50,728 bases of DNA, from contig JANNHP010000158.1 of NCBI GenBank assembly GCA_031404455.1, positions 1-50,728 of the forward strand, read 5' to 3'. Below the pieces are notes generated by a model. That model saw only the letters and a program-made list of their open reading frames with translations. It ran no database searches and was not told where the DNA came from. A program made the position numbers and the translations under genes. This document shows, in pieces, positions 18,001-25,724 of the stretch; within the stretch, counting starts at the first letter, position 1; every line of letters starts with the position of its first letter. The DNA is from JANNHP01 sp031404455. Its GTDB lineage: Bacteria; Planctomycetota; JAJSAM01; JAJVHW01.

Positions 18001-19040
18001 CGCCGGCTGATCGCGCGGCGGCGGCGGAGCGCCTCGACCGCGTCGTGGCGTCGTTCCGGGGCAAGAGCCGGTTCCTCGTCCAGACGCACAACAACCCCGA
18101 CCCGGACTCGCTCGCCTGCGCGCTGACGCTGCGCTACCTGATCCAGCGCGAGACCGGCCACGACGCGATCATCGCGTTCGGCGGCGTGGTGGGGCGGTCC
18201 GAGAACCGCGCGATGGTCCGCCAGCTCCGCATCCCGCTCACGCAGGGGTCGCTCATCGACTACGCGGCGTACGACTTCACGGCGATCTGCGACACGCAGC
18301 CCGGCACGAACTTCTCGAGTCTGCCCGACGGATTCGTCCCGACCGTGGTCATCGACCACCACGCGATGCGGCCCGAGACGCGCGGCGCCGAGGTCGCGAT
18401 CGTCGAGCCGCACTACGGCGCGACCTCGTCGCTCGTGGCGGAGATGCTGCTCGCGAAGGACGTTCCGATCCCGACGGACGTCGCGACCGCGCTCTACTAC
18501 GGCATCAAGTCGGAGACGCAGGACCTCGCGCGCGACACCACGGAGACGGACGTCGAGGTCTACCGCGAGCTCGAGAAGATCATCGACCGCCGGGTCCTCG
18601 CGCGGATCGAGACCGGCCGCGTGCCGCGCGAGTACTTCTCGGAGGTGCTCACGGTCCTCTCGACCGCCGTCATCCGCGGCCGCGTGATCACTGCCGATCT
18701 CGGCGACCTGCGCGTCCCGGACATGGTCCCCGAGATGGCGGACTTCCTGATGCGTCTCGAGGGCATCCGCTGGTCGTGCGTGCTCGGCGACTACGAGGAC
18801 ACGCTCTACGTGTCGCTGCGGACGTCCGATCCCGACGCGAACGCGGGCGAGGCCATCCGGACGGCGATCGCGGGCATGGGCTCGGGCGGGGGTCACACGT
18901 CGATGGCGGGGGGCCAGGTCCCGATGCCGCGATTCACGGACGCCGAGAAGGAAGAGATCAAGCGCACGTTCCTCGACGCGTTCCTCCCGCTGACCGGACT
19001 CGCGGACGGCGACCCGGAGCCCCTCGTCCGCCGCGCGTGA
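17997..19040 (+). CDS. DHH-family phosphoesterase (NrnA-like oligoribonuclease / pAp phosphatase)
   Basis: 347 residues. The DHH metal-site motifs are present: THNNPDPDS (Asp35, Asp37), ICDTQPG (Asp99) and VIDHH (Asp120-His122), followed in the C-terminal DHHA1 domain by GSGGGHTSMAGG, the GGGH substrate motif. This matches NrnA-type enzymes that degrade 2- to 5-mer RNAs and may dephosphorylate pAp. The alternative is a regulatory DHH protein. The start is GTG in a GTGA overlap. The gene converges on the DprE1-like gene with a 9-base gap. Confidence 0.88.
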   Translation: MTPADRAAAAERLDRVVASFRGKSRFLVQTHNNPDPDSLACALTLRYLIQRETGHDAIIAFGGVVGRSENRAMVRQLRIPLTQGSLIDYAAYDFTAICDTQPGTNFSSLPDGFVPTVVIDHHAMRPETRGAEVAIVEPHYGATSSLVAEMLLAKDVPIPTDVATALYYGIKSETQDLARDTTETDVEVYRELEKIIDRRVLARIETGRVPREYFSEVLTVLSTAVIRGRVITADLGDLRVPDMVPEMADFLMRLEGIRWSCVLGDYEDTLYVSLRTSDPDANAGEAIRTAIAGMGSGGGHTSMAGGQVPMPRFTDAEKEEIKRTFLDAFLPLTGLADGDPEPLVRRA

Positions 19041-19049
19041 CGCGGCGCC

Positions 19050-20465
19050 TCAGACGGCCGCGGCGGCTTGCGTGATGCCGAGCCGGATCGCGAGGTCGCT
19101 CGTGAGCATGCCCGCCGGGTCGAGTTCGCGCCGGATCGCGAGGAAGGCGTCGAGGTTCGGGTACGCGCGGCGCAGCGCCCCGGGCGTCGCGGTGAGGTCC
19201 TTCGCGAAGTAGAAGCGTCCGCCCGCCGCGAGGACGACCTCGTCCATGTCGTGGCAGAGCGCCCAGAGGCGCTCGCGGTTCTGCGCGGTCACGGGAAAGT
19301 CCATCGCGAACGAGTAGCCGTCGAGCGCGTGCGTCATGAGGAACGGACAGGACCGGTGCTTCTTGTAGACGCCGAGCCACGGCACGATCCCCCGAGAGCG
19401 GCACATCGCGAGGAGTTCCGTGTGCACGCGCAGCGCGGCGTCGCGCGGCACGAAGCTCTGGTACTGGATGAGCCCGCCCGGGTCGTAGATGCGCTTCCAT
19501 CCGGGGATGTAGTCGAGCAGGAACGCGAACTGCACGTGCGGCTGACGAAACGAGTGGGTGCCCCGGAGCGAACTCGTCCGGTACTTGCCCCGGTTCAGGA
19601 CCGACATGCCGCGCGGCGACGCGAAGAGGCCGAGCGCCGCTGGGACGACGCCGCGCGGCACGACACCGAGGATCTTCGCGGGCAGGTCCTGCGCCGTGAG
19701 ACGGAGCGACTCCTCCGGCAAAGGATCGGCGTTCGCCGGGAGATAGCGCGCGTCGTGGAGGACCGCGCGGCCGTCCCGATCGAAGCAGTCCACCCAACCG
19801 ACGAGGTAGTCGGCATCCGGCGCGCGACGCTCGAACTCCGCGATGAGTCCGGCGAGCGACGCGACCGGCACCGCGGTGACGTCGAGGAGTCCCGAGTGGA
19901 CGCGCTTCAGCCTGAGACGAGCCGCAGTGACGACGCCGAGGAGTCCGAGGCCGCCGACGATCGCGCGGAAGAGTCCGGGATCGGTCGCCGCGTGGACGAT
20001 CCGCATCTCGCCGCCCGGCAGCGCGACCTCGAGCACCTCCACGTGCTCGCCGAAGCCGCCCGACTTGAAGTGATTCTTGCCGTGGATGTTCATGGCGATG
20101 GCGCCGCCGACCGTCGGGCGCATCGTCCCCGGCACGACCGCCGGCCAGTACCCGTGGGGGAGCGAGGTCCGCCAGAGCGTCTCGATGGTGACCCCCGCCT
20201 CGACGACGATCGTGCCCGTCGCCGGATCGAACGAGCGCACGCGGTCGAGCGCGGTCATGTCGAGGACGTCCCCGCGCGAGAACACCGACGCGTCGCCGTA
20301 GCTCCGGCCCGCCCCGCGCAGGCACACCCGGCGGCCCTCGCGCGCCGCGTCGGCGAGCGCCCGGCCGACCTCGTCCGCGGACCGCGGTCTCTGGACGCGA
20401 GCGAAGCCGTGGTGCGACTCGCCCCATCCGGAGAGGACGTGGCGCTCCGGCGCGGTCCTCGTCAA
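19050..20465 (-). CDS. FAD-linked oxidase, DprE1-like (decaprenylphosphoryl-ribose oxidase family)
   Basis: 471 residues. The FAD (VAO/PCMH) domain spans about 25-190, with RGAGRSYGDAS and PTVGGAIAMNIHGKNHFKSGGFGEHV; HGKN in this setting is typical of DprE1. The C-terminal half carries FYFAKDLTATPGALRRAYP and RRELDPAGMLTSDLAIRLGI, closely resembling the mycobacterial DprE1 terminus. DprE1 oxidises decaprenyl-phosphoryl-ribose to the 2-keto form for D-arabinose synthesis. At the position I align to the benzothiazinone-reactive Cys387 this protein has SFAMDFPV, i.e. Ala. The start is TTG at 20465, overlapping the stop of the partner SDR gene (TTGA). The lipid-sugar substrate in this organism is unknown. 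Confidence 0.82.
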   Translation of the reverse strand: MTRTAPERHVLSGWGESHHGFARVQRPRSADEVGRALADAAREGRRVCLRGAGRSYGDASVFSRGDVLDMTALDRVRSFDPATGTIVVEAGVTIETLWRTSLPHGYWPAVVPGTMRPTVGGAIAMNIHGKNHFKSGGFGEHVEVLEVALPGGEMRIVHAATDPGLFRAIVGGLGLLGVVTAARLRLKRVHSGLLDVTAVPVASLAGLIAEFERRAPDADYLVGWVDCFDRDGRAVLHDARYLPANADPLPEESLRLTAQDLPAKILGVVPRGVVPAALGLFASPRGMSVLNRGKYRTSSLRGTHSFRQPHVQFAFLLDYIPGWKRIYDPGGLIQYQSFVPRDAALRVHTELLAMCRSRGIVPWLGVYKKHRSCPFLMTHALDGYSFAMDFPVTAQNRERLWALCHDMDEVVLAAGGRFYFAKDLTATPGALRRAYPNLDAFLAIRRELDPAGMLTSDLAIRLGITQAAAAV

Positions 20466-21223
20466 ATCGACAGCCTGCGGAACACGAACGACGGGATGTT
20501 CCGGATCACGAACATGATGAACGCCCACCGCCCGGGCACGTACACGTCCACCCCGCGCTTCTTCCGCGCTGCCGAGAGGATGAGCTGCGCCGCGAGGGCG
20601 GCCGAGATCGTCATCCGTGCGGGCAGGTGGAGGTCTTTCGTCATCGGGGTGTCGACGTAGCCGGGACGGATCGTGCAGACGGTGACGCCGCGCCGGGCGA
20701 GGCGGTTGCGCAGTGCCTCGAGCAGGCAGTTCATGGCCGCCTTCGACGTGGCGTAGGCCGGACTGCCGCGGCGCCCGCGGTCTCCGGCGACCGACGAGAT
20801 CCCGACGATCGTGCCCCGCCGCGCCGTCTCCATGCGCAGCGCCGCCTCGTCGAGCCAGGCGACGGCGCCGATCAGGTTCACCTCGAGGATCGCGCGGTCC
20901 TTCTCGAAGCTGTACTCGCTCTCGCCGACCGCCGGCATGATCCCCGCCGCGAAGACGAGGAGATCGACGGCACCGAGCTCCCGCTCGACGGAGTCCCAGA
21001 TCGCGGGCACCGCCGCCCCGTCGGCGACGTCGTGCGTCCGTACGACCACCCGTCCGTCGACGGTCGCCTTGCCGATCGATTCCGCGACGGCTGCGAGTTC
21101 GTCCGCACGCCGCGCGACGAGCGCCACCCGGCAGCCCTCCGCCGCGAGGCGCCGCGCGACGGCTTCGCCCATCCCGGACGATGCGCCGACCACGATCGCC
21201 GTCTTCCATGTCGCCACGGCCAT
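20462..21223 (-). CDS. Short-chain dehydrogenase, DprE2-like
   Basis: 253-residue SDR with VVGASSGMGEAVARRL (NAD-binding) near the N-terminus, FAAGIM for the NNAG element, and the catalytic set ISSVAG and YATSK. The C-terminal region VYVPGRWAFIMFVIRNIPSFVFRRL is hydrophobic and basic, as in membrane-associated DprE2. Paired with the downstream FAD oxidase it would reduce the 2-keto intermediate, completing a 2'-epimerisation of a polyprenyl-phosphate pentose. The start at 21223 has GAGGGAGG about 6 bases upstream; an in-frame extension of 23 residues to 21292 has no support. Confidence 0.82.
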   Translation of the reverse strand: MAVATWKTAIVVGASSGMGEAVARRLAAEGCRVALVARRADELAAVAESIGKATVDGRVVVRTHDVADGAAVPAIWDSVERELGAVDLLVFAAGIMPAVGESEYSFEKDRAILEVNLIGAVAWLDEAALRMETARRGTIVGISSVAGDRGRRGSPAYATSKAAMNCLLEALRNRLARRGVTVCTIRPGYVDTPMTKDLHLPARMTISAALAAQLILSAARKKRGVDVYVPGRWAFIMFVIRNIPSFVFRRLSI

Positions 21224-21330
21224 GCCGAACCTCCCTCGGGATTGTCGCGCGCGACGGACGCAATCGAAGGATCGGTCCGGACGTCGCCGCATCGCAACCC
21301 CGGCGGGGCAGGGACGCGTAGCATGGAGTC

Positions 21331-22563
21331 ATGACCCCTCGAGACTGGGACGTTCGTCGGCTTGCCCTCGCGGCGCTCGGGATCGCGCTCCTCTGCGCGG
21401 GGCCCGCCGCGCTCGCGAAGGAGGCGACCGTCAGCGAGGTGACGCGTCACTTCGAGTCGCTCGACGTCGCGCCCGCCGTCGAGCACCGCCTGGTGATCGT
21501 CCACCCGGTCGTCGCACGTGTCGCCCCCGAGAAGCGCGGCGAGGCCGTGCGGCTCGCGGGAACCACTTCGCCGGATCTCCTCGCGTTCGGGGCGATCCCG
21601 GACTCTTCGAAGCCGCGGGCGGAGGTGGTGAGTTTCGCACCGGAGCCGCTCGTCTTCCTCGCCGGAGACGTCGTCCGCGTCGCGGAGGCCGACTTCGTGG
21701 TCACCCACGACCTCGTCGCCGCCGCGGGAATGCCCTCGCATGCGCGGCTGATGCGTGTGTCGGAGGAGACCGAGTCCGACCCGCTCGGTGCCGAGACCCG
21801 GATGCTCGGTCCGGTCCTGCCCGGTGCCTTGCGCTACCTTCTGCTGACGGGGCAGCCGGGTCCTGCCGTGCGAGCGGCGTGCGAGAAGTGGGCCGCCGAG
21901 GTCCGCCTCTCGACTCCCAGGAGGTCGCCCGCCGAACTCGGGCTCGCGGAATCGATCGCGAAGCGGGTGGCCGACTACAGGAAGTCCCTCGCAGCACTGC
22001 CGGTCCCCGCCGTCGCCGCCGGGCAGGAACTCGTCGGCTGCGCCTTCCTCCTCGATGGGGCGTTCGCGTCGATGGAGACGTTCGGCACGAGCGCCCTTTT
22101 CGCCGCCGCCTGGCCCCGGCTCCTGGACGGCATCGCCGTCGAGGCGGCCGTCGAAGAGGCCCGCCAGGGACTCCTCGGCGAGGATCTCGCGGACCCTGCC
22201 GACCCGGACCGGTTCCTCACGGACCTGAAGAAGCGTCTCCTCGACGTCTTCGGGGCGCGCCTCGACCCGTCCGACGTGCCCGAAGGGGCCCGGCAGTTCG
22301 ACATCGGTCTCGAGGGCGCGGTCGCTCGGGCACTCATGGTGGGCGAGAGCCGGGTCACCCACTTCGTCCTCGTCACGGATCCGGCCCGGCGCGCCGAGAC
22401 GCCGAAGGACGAGAGCCCCGACCTCAGGGCGGCGGCTCGCAAGGCGCGACAGACCGAGGAGGAGAAGCGGCTCCTCGAACGGCGCGGCGGCGGGGCCCCC
22501 GTCCCCGCACCGGGGCAACCACCTCAGCCGCCGTTGCCAGTTCCTCCTCCCGCGCCGAAGTAG
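21331..22563 (+). CDS. Secreted ARPP-1-like (DUF6569-type) domain protein
   Basis: 410 residues. A signal peptide ends near PAALAKEA. The segment EPLVFLAGDVVRVAEADFVVTHDLVA and the later LVGCAFLLDGAFASMETFGTSALFAAAWPRLLDGIAVEA resemble the two conserved blocks of ARPP-1 (gift of an aspartate-rich loop plus a helix around an FG-x-LF motif). Members of that family occur with rhodanese/phosphatase domains and have no firmly assigned activity. The C-terminus is a charged helix followed by a Pro/Pro-Leu tail (PPQPPLPVPPPAPK), which looks like a flexible wall or scaffold linker. A GGAG lies 5 bases before the ATG. It is divergent from the DprE2-like gene (107-base gap). The assignment rests on recalled motif similarity. 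Confidence 0.6.
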   Translation: MTPRDWDVRRLALAALGIALLCAGPAALAKEATVSEVTRHFESLDVAPAVEHRLVIVHPVVARVAPEKRGEAVRLAGTTSPDLLAFGAIPDSSKPRAEVVSFAPEPLVFLAGDVVRVAEADFVVTHDLVAAAGMPSHARLMRVSEETESDPLGAETRMLGPVLPGALRYLLLTGQPGPAVRAACEKWAAEVRLSTPRRSPAELGLAESIAKRVADYRKSLAALPVPAVAAGQELVGCAFLLDGAFASMETFGTSALFAAAWPRLLDGIAVEAAVEEARQGLLGEDLADPADPDRFLTDLKKRLLDVFGARLDPSDVPEGARQFDIGLEGAVARALMVGESRVTHFVLVTDPARRAETPKDESPDLRAAARKARQTEEEKRLLERRGGGAPVPAPGQPPQPPLPVPPPAPK

Positions 22564-22581
22564 GGCTCCAAATTGTCGCGA

Positions 22582-22607
22582 TAACGAGCTGGATAACTGG
22601 CTCGTTA
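22582..22607 (+). terminator. Stem-loop after the ARPP-1-like gene
   Basis: TAACGAGC (22582-22589) and GCTCGTTA (22600-22607) are perfect 8-bp complements around a 10-base loop, 18 bases after the stop codon and directly beside the transposon's left target duplication, which its last three bases overlap. It is probably the terminator of the upstream gene; it may also be why the transposon chose this site. Confidence 0.45.
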
Positions 22608-22612
22608 CATGC
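22605..22612 (+). repeat. Left target-site duplication (TTACATGC)
   Basis: The 8 bases TTACATGC abut the left terminal repeat and are repeated exactly after the right terminal repeat (26303-26310). A duplication of 8-9 bases is normal for IS1-family insertion, so this marks a genuine transposition event that has not been rearranged since. Confidence 0.92.
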
Positions 22613-22629
22613 GGTAGTGGTTCACTTTG
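22613..22629 (+). repeat. Left terminal inverted repeat of the IS1-type transposon
   Basis: GGTAGTGGTTCACTTTG, exactly complementary to 26286-26302. It begins with GG as IS1-family ends do. The transposase stop codon follows at once (22630-22632), so the repeat and the gene end are contiguous. Confidence 0.93.
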
Positions 22630-23499
22630 CTAGGCAAGGTAGCTCGTTATGCGACGTCCGCCCTGCTCGGCCTCTTGCGCCTCGATCATCTCGGCCAAGT
22701 CTAGCGTCGTGAGCGGACGGTCCGCGATCCCGGCGGCAACTGCGGGCGTCGTCTTGAGCGTCGCGTGCTTCTTCACGAAGTTGAACGCGAAGTAGTGCAA
22801 GGCGATGGCGCTCGCGTGGTTCTCGATCGTCTTCGAGAACGCATCCGTCAACCTCGTCATCCGGCGGCAGCGCATCCGTAGGTCACGGTTCTGGCGCTCG
22901 ATGAAGCTCGTGGAGATGTGCGCCTCGTCCGGCTCGCCGTGGACGGTGTCCTTCGTGCAGCCGATGCAGATGGACGGCGAGTAGCGGCGAGCCTCTTCCT
23001 TCGTGTTCGGCGCGGCGTAGGTCTTGACCACGATGCCGAAGTCCACGCCGTTCGGGAAGGCACCGCGCACCGCCTCGCGATAGTGCGCGAGGGCATCGGA
23101 ACTGATCTGAACGCGGCCCGTGACGCGCGAGGCGACGTCGTCCATGAACGTGTTCGCGTGGCCGGAGTCACGGTCGCCGACGAGCCACGAGATGATGACC
23201 TTCGAGTCCGCATCCTGCGCGACCCACGTCCAGGCGGAGCCGTAGCCCTGCGCTCCGTGCTTCTTCGCCTTGTCCTTGCAACCGACGAAGCCCCATGCCT
23301 CATCGGCCTGGATGCGCTGCGTCGCGAGGTTCGTCACCGTGCGGTCGTGGAACTCGTGGCAGACGCGGCCAGCGTCGGCGAGGAGACGGAGAACTGTGAC
23401 CTTCGCCGCGCCGGTCAACCGGCACGTCGCCCGGATGCTCATGCCCTCGATGAGGCACCCGAGGATCGCGGCTCTCTTCTCGACGCTCAGCTTTCGCAT
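22630..23499 (-). CDS. IS1-family transposase, single ORF
   Basis: 289 residues from the ATG at 23499 (291 from the ATG at 23505). An N-terminal helix-turn-helix (RATCRLTGAAKVTVLRLL) is followed by the DDE domain with Asp66 (IQADEAWGFV), Asp135 (ISSDAL) and Glu201 in STSFIERQN, the IS1 pattern. Conserved TRLTDAFSKTIENHASAIALHYFAFNF and TPAVAAGI complete the family match. It is in one uninterrupted frame, unlike classical IS1, which needs a frameshift. A promoter (TTGCAT, 16 bases, TACAGT) places its predicted transcript start exactly on the ATG at 23499, suggesting a leaderless message, which is why that start is preferred. All catalytic residues are present, so it is probably active. Confidence 0.93.
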   Translation of the reverse strand: MRKLSVEKRAAILGCLIEGMSIRATCRLTGAAKVTVLRLLADAGRVCHEFHDRTVTNLATQRIQADEAWGFVGCKDKAKKHGAQGYGSAWTWVAQDADSKVIISWLVGDRDSGHANTFMDDVASRVTGRVQISSDALAHYREAVRGAFPNGVDFGIVVKTYAAPNTKEEARRYSPSICIGCTKDTVHGEPDEAHISTSFIERQNRDLRMRCRRMTRLTDAFSKTIENHASAIALHYFAFNFVKKHATLKTTPAVAAGIADRPLTTLDLAEMIEAQEAEQGGRRITSYLA

Positions 23500-23505
23500 G
23501 GACAT

Positions 23506-23572
23506 ACTGTACCCCTAAAAAGCCCCCATGCAAGAAGGAGTGATTGCGTTGTGGCTTTTTTAGGGGTACAGT
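23506..23572. promoter_or_regulatory. Divergent mirror-image promoters and putative operator of the transposon
   Basis: ACTGTACCCCTAAAAAGCC (23506-23524) and GGCTTTTTTAGGGGTACAGT (23553-23572) are inverted copies differing by one base in an A/T run, 28 bases apart. Each arm contains a -10-like TACAGT. For the rightward gene, TTGCGT at 23544-23549 lies 17 bases upstream of it. For the leftward transposase, TTGCAT (23533-23528 on the minus strand) lies 16 bases upstream. Predicted starts fall within 0-1 base of ATG on both sides. The repeat overlaps spacer and -10 of both promoters, so a dimeric repressor bound there would silence both; the RHH protein encoded next door is the natural candidate, by inference. 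Confidence 0.7.
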
Positions 23573-23579
23573 TATCCGC

Positions 23580-23804
23580 ATGACATCCAAGGCAGGGCGC
23601 CCCAAGTCCCCCCCCGGACGAGCGAGGTCCGAACTCCTGAAGGTACGCATGACACCTAACGAGCGGAAATCGTTCGAGCGTGCCGCAGAGGTCGCTGGTA
23701 TCGGTGTCTCTACATGGATGCGCGAGCGGCTCCGGCGTGCCGCCGCGCGCGAACTAGAAGAAGCTGGGGAGCTCGCTGCGTTCCTAACGCACGAGGAGGA
23801 GTAA
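23580..23804 (+). CDS. Small ribbon-helix-helix-like protein, putative regulator of the transposon
   Basis: 74 residues. A basic, Pro-rich N-terminus (TSKAGRPKSPPGRARSE) leads into LLKVRMTPNERKSFERAAEVAGIGVSTWMRERLRRAA, which has the beta-strand plus two-helix layout of RHH (CopG/Arc, antitoxin or relaxosome accessory) proteins: a short strand of alternating residues, then a helix, a turn around GIGVSTW and a second helix. The C-terminus is acidic. The ATG at 23580 is 8 bases after a -10 element, i.e. probably leaderless. The stop is 3 bases before the ATG of the DUF262 gene, which has its own AGGAGG. Probable roles are autorepressor of both divergent promoters or, less likely, an antitoxin-like partner of the DUF262 protein. 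Confidence 0.72.
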   Translation: MTSKAGRPKSPPGRARSELLKVRMTPNERKSFERAAEVAGIGVSTWMRERLRRAAARELEEAGELAAFLTHEEE

Positions 23805-23807
23805 GGC

Positions 23808-25496
23808 ATGGCGGGGCAAGGAGGGGACATTGAGTTCCAGCACCTTGGGATTGGGCTGGCCATTTCGCGCAACCGGCTGGAAGTCCCGGTCAACCAGCGC
23901 GAATACAACTGGGAGCGTGGACACGTAGAGACGTTCCTTCAGGATGTCGTCGGCGCGATGAACGCTGGGAAAGCCACTTACTTTCTAGGAACGGTTGTAC
24001 TGACCCACGGCAAGGAGGAGGCGTTACAAGTCGCGGACGGGCAGCAACGACTCGCGACAACGGTCATCACGCTCGCAGCGATTCGTGACTACTTCGCCGC
24101 GCAGAACGAGCCGATCCGCGCGAAGGTGATCGAAGACGAATACCTATTCACGACGGACATCCGATCCACGAACACCATCGCGAAGCTCCACCTTAATGTG
24201 GATGACCACGAGTTTTTCGAGGGGGCCGTGCTGCGACCACCTGGGCACCCCGGCCGCAAGGCGAGGCCCAAGCTAAACTCCAACAAGCTGCTCCAGGGTG
24301 CGGCAGACACCACGAGCGAGTTCATCGGGAAGCTGATCTCCACGAAAACGAAGGAGCAGGCGACGGACGCTCTCCTTGAGCTCGTCGGGTTCCTTCGCGA
24401 CCGAACCAAGATAGTGCTCCTCACGGCCGCCATTGATGAGGATGCGTTCGTCATCTTCGAGACGCTCAACGACCGGGGACTGAAGGCGTCGCAGGCCGAC
24501 CTGATCAAGAACCACCTAGTGCGGCAGGCGAAGAAGCGTGACAAGGAGGCGCAGCAGCATTGGGCCCGGATGATCGGGATACTTGAGCAGGTCGATGCCG
24601 ATCTCGTCGTCTCGTTCCTTCGGCACTCTTACATCGGACGCCGAGGCCCCACGAAGACCGATGAGCTGCTCAGCGTCGTCAAGAGCGACGCGACCACGGA
24701 AGCGCGCGCTCTCGCGTTGCTCATGGACAGCGCGACACAAGCGTCCATCTACGCCGCGACGTTCAACCAGAGTCACGTCTTCTGGAACGGGTTCACGATC
24801 ACAACGAAGGCCAACGTTGAGACGCTCAACATGCTTCGCGTTGAGCAGATCCGGCCGCTTGAGCTAGCGGTGATGCTGAAGTTTGAGCGAGCGGAGATCG
24901 AGAAGTGTTTCCGCATGTTCGTCTCTTGGACCGTGCGCTTCTTGATCGCCGGGGGCGCGGCGAGCGGGTCTCTAGAGAAGGGCTACGCCGACCGCGCGCG
25001 CGACGTCGGCAACGGAACGATCACCAACGCGAAAGGTCTCTGGCAGGCAATGAAGGCCGTTGTTCCATACGATGCGGCTTTTGAGGCAGCGTTCAGGATC
25101 GCACGAGTCACGAAGGGCTACCTGGCGACCTACTATCTGAACCACCTTGAAGAAGCGGTGCGAGGCTTCGACACGGACGACGTTCCGAACCGCAAGACGC
25201 TCAACCTCGATCACGTCATGCCCGAATCGCCCGAGCAGTATTGGGCGCATATCAGCAAGGACGAGGTTCAGGCGTACACAACGCGACTCGGCAACTTGGC
25301 CCTCGTGAACGCAGAGAAGAACGTGAAGATGGCCAACCTTCCGTTCTCTAAGAAGCGGCCACACTTCAAGGCCACGCCCATCCGCTTGTCGCAGATCATC
25401 GCGGATGAGTCGGAGTGGGGCGCCAAGCAGATCATCGCGCGGCAAGACTACATGGCTGGGTTCGCCGTCAGGGCGTGGCCTGCAAATCCGACCTAG
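23808..25496 (+). CDS. DUF262-DUF1524 fusion protein (GmrSD-type, putative defence nuclease)
   Basis: 562 residues. The N-terminal DUF262 domain shows VPVNQREYNW (26-35), FLGTVVL (59-65) and the defining DGQQR at 77-81, followed by RLATTVI; this domain binds or hydrolyses NTPs in GmrS and SspE. A helical middle region spans about 190-440. The C-terminal DUF1524 His-Me nuclease is seen as LDHVMPES (His469), LGNLALV (494-500), then N505, N510 and the F-x-K-K segment, ending with IIARQDYMAGFAVRAW. The two domains fused in one chain match type IV, modified-DNA-dependent restriction proteins and phosphorothioate-dependent SspE. Target modification cannot be told from sequence. A/T-ended codons are more frequent than in the flanking genes, consistent with transfer. 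Confidence 0.88.
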   Translation: MAGQGGDIEFQHLGIGLAISRNRLEVPVNQREYNWERGHVETFLQDVVGAMNAGKATYFLGTVVLTHGKEEALQVADGQQRLATTVITLAAIRDYFAAQNEPIRAKVIEDEYLFTTDIRSTNTIAKLHLNVDDHEFFEGAVLRPPGHPGRKARPKLNSNKLLQGAADTTSEFIGKLISTKTKEQATDALLELVGFLRDRTKIVLLTAAIDEDAFVIFETLNDRGLKASQADLIKNHLVRQAKKRDKEAQQHWARMIGILEQVDADLVVSFLRHSYIGRRGPTKTDELLSVVKSDATTEARALALLMDSATQASIYAATFNQSHVFWNGFTITTKANVETLNMLRVEQIRPLELAVMLKFERAEIEKCFRMFVSWTVRFLIAGGAASGSLEKGYADRARDVGNGTITNAKGLWQAMKAVVPYDAAFEAAFRIARVTKGYLATYYLNHLEEAVRGFDTDDVPNRKTLNLDHVMPESPEQYWAHISKDEVQAYTTRLGNLALVNAEKNVKMANLPFSKKRPHFKATPIRLSQIIADESEWGAKQIIARQDYMAGFAVRAWPANPT

Positions 25497-25705
25497 CGGG
25501 TTCGGCGCTGCCCCGCCTGGACACCGGCCTCGAAGGCCGCGCGGAGGAGTGTCATCGTGCGCGCGTCCACGCGCTGGATGCTCCTCGACCACGCGGCCCA
25601 CGCCGCTTCGACGTCGGCGGGAAGCTCGTCGGCGGGGGCGGTCGTCTGCCGCACGACGCGGGCGATGGCGGAGTTCGGGTCGGGGTCGTGGGGGCGTCGA
25701 GGCAT
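25493..25705 (-). CDS. Small cargo protein of unknown function
   Basis: 70 residues (MPRRPHDPDPNSAIARVV...). The central part PADVEAAWAAWSRSIQRVDARTMTLLRAAFEAGVQAG is strongly helical and acidic to neutral, and reads as a real protein. No family was recognised with confidence. The start at 25705 is an ATG; the same frame extends upstream without an obvious start, but that part is a shadow of the 25725-26150 gene. The last four bases overlap the end of the convergent DUF262 gene. It lies 19 bases downstream of the other leftward cargo gene, so both are probably one operon reading inward from the right transposon end. Confidence 0.55.
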   Translation of the reverse strand: MPRRPHDPDPNSAIARVVRQTTAPADELPADVEAAWAAWSRSIQRVDARTMTLLRAAFEAGVQAGQRRTR

Positions 25706-25724
25706 GAGCGAGAGTCTAGCCGTT

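Noticed and set aside
22574..22612. Integron attC site left of the transposon
   Set aside because: The TAACGAGC/GCTCGTTA stem is suggestive, but the RYYYAAC and GTTRRRY core sites are not matched and no integrase is present.
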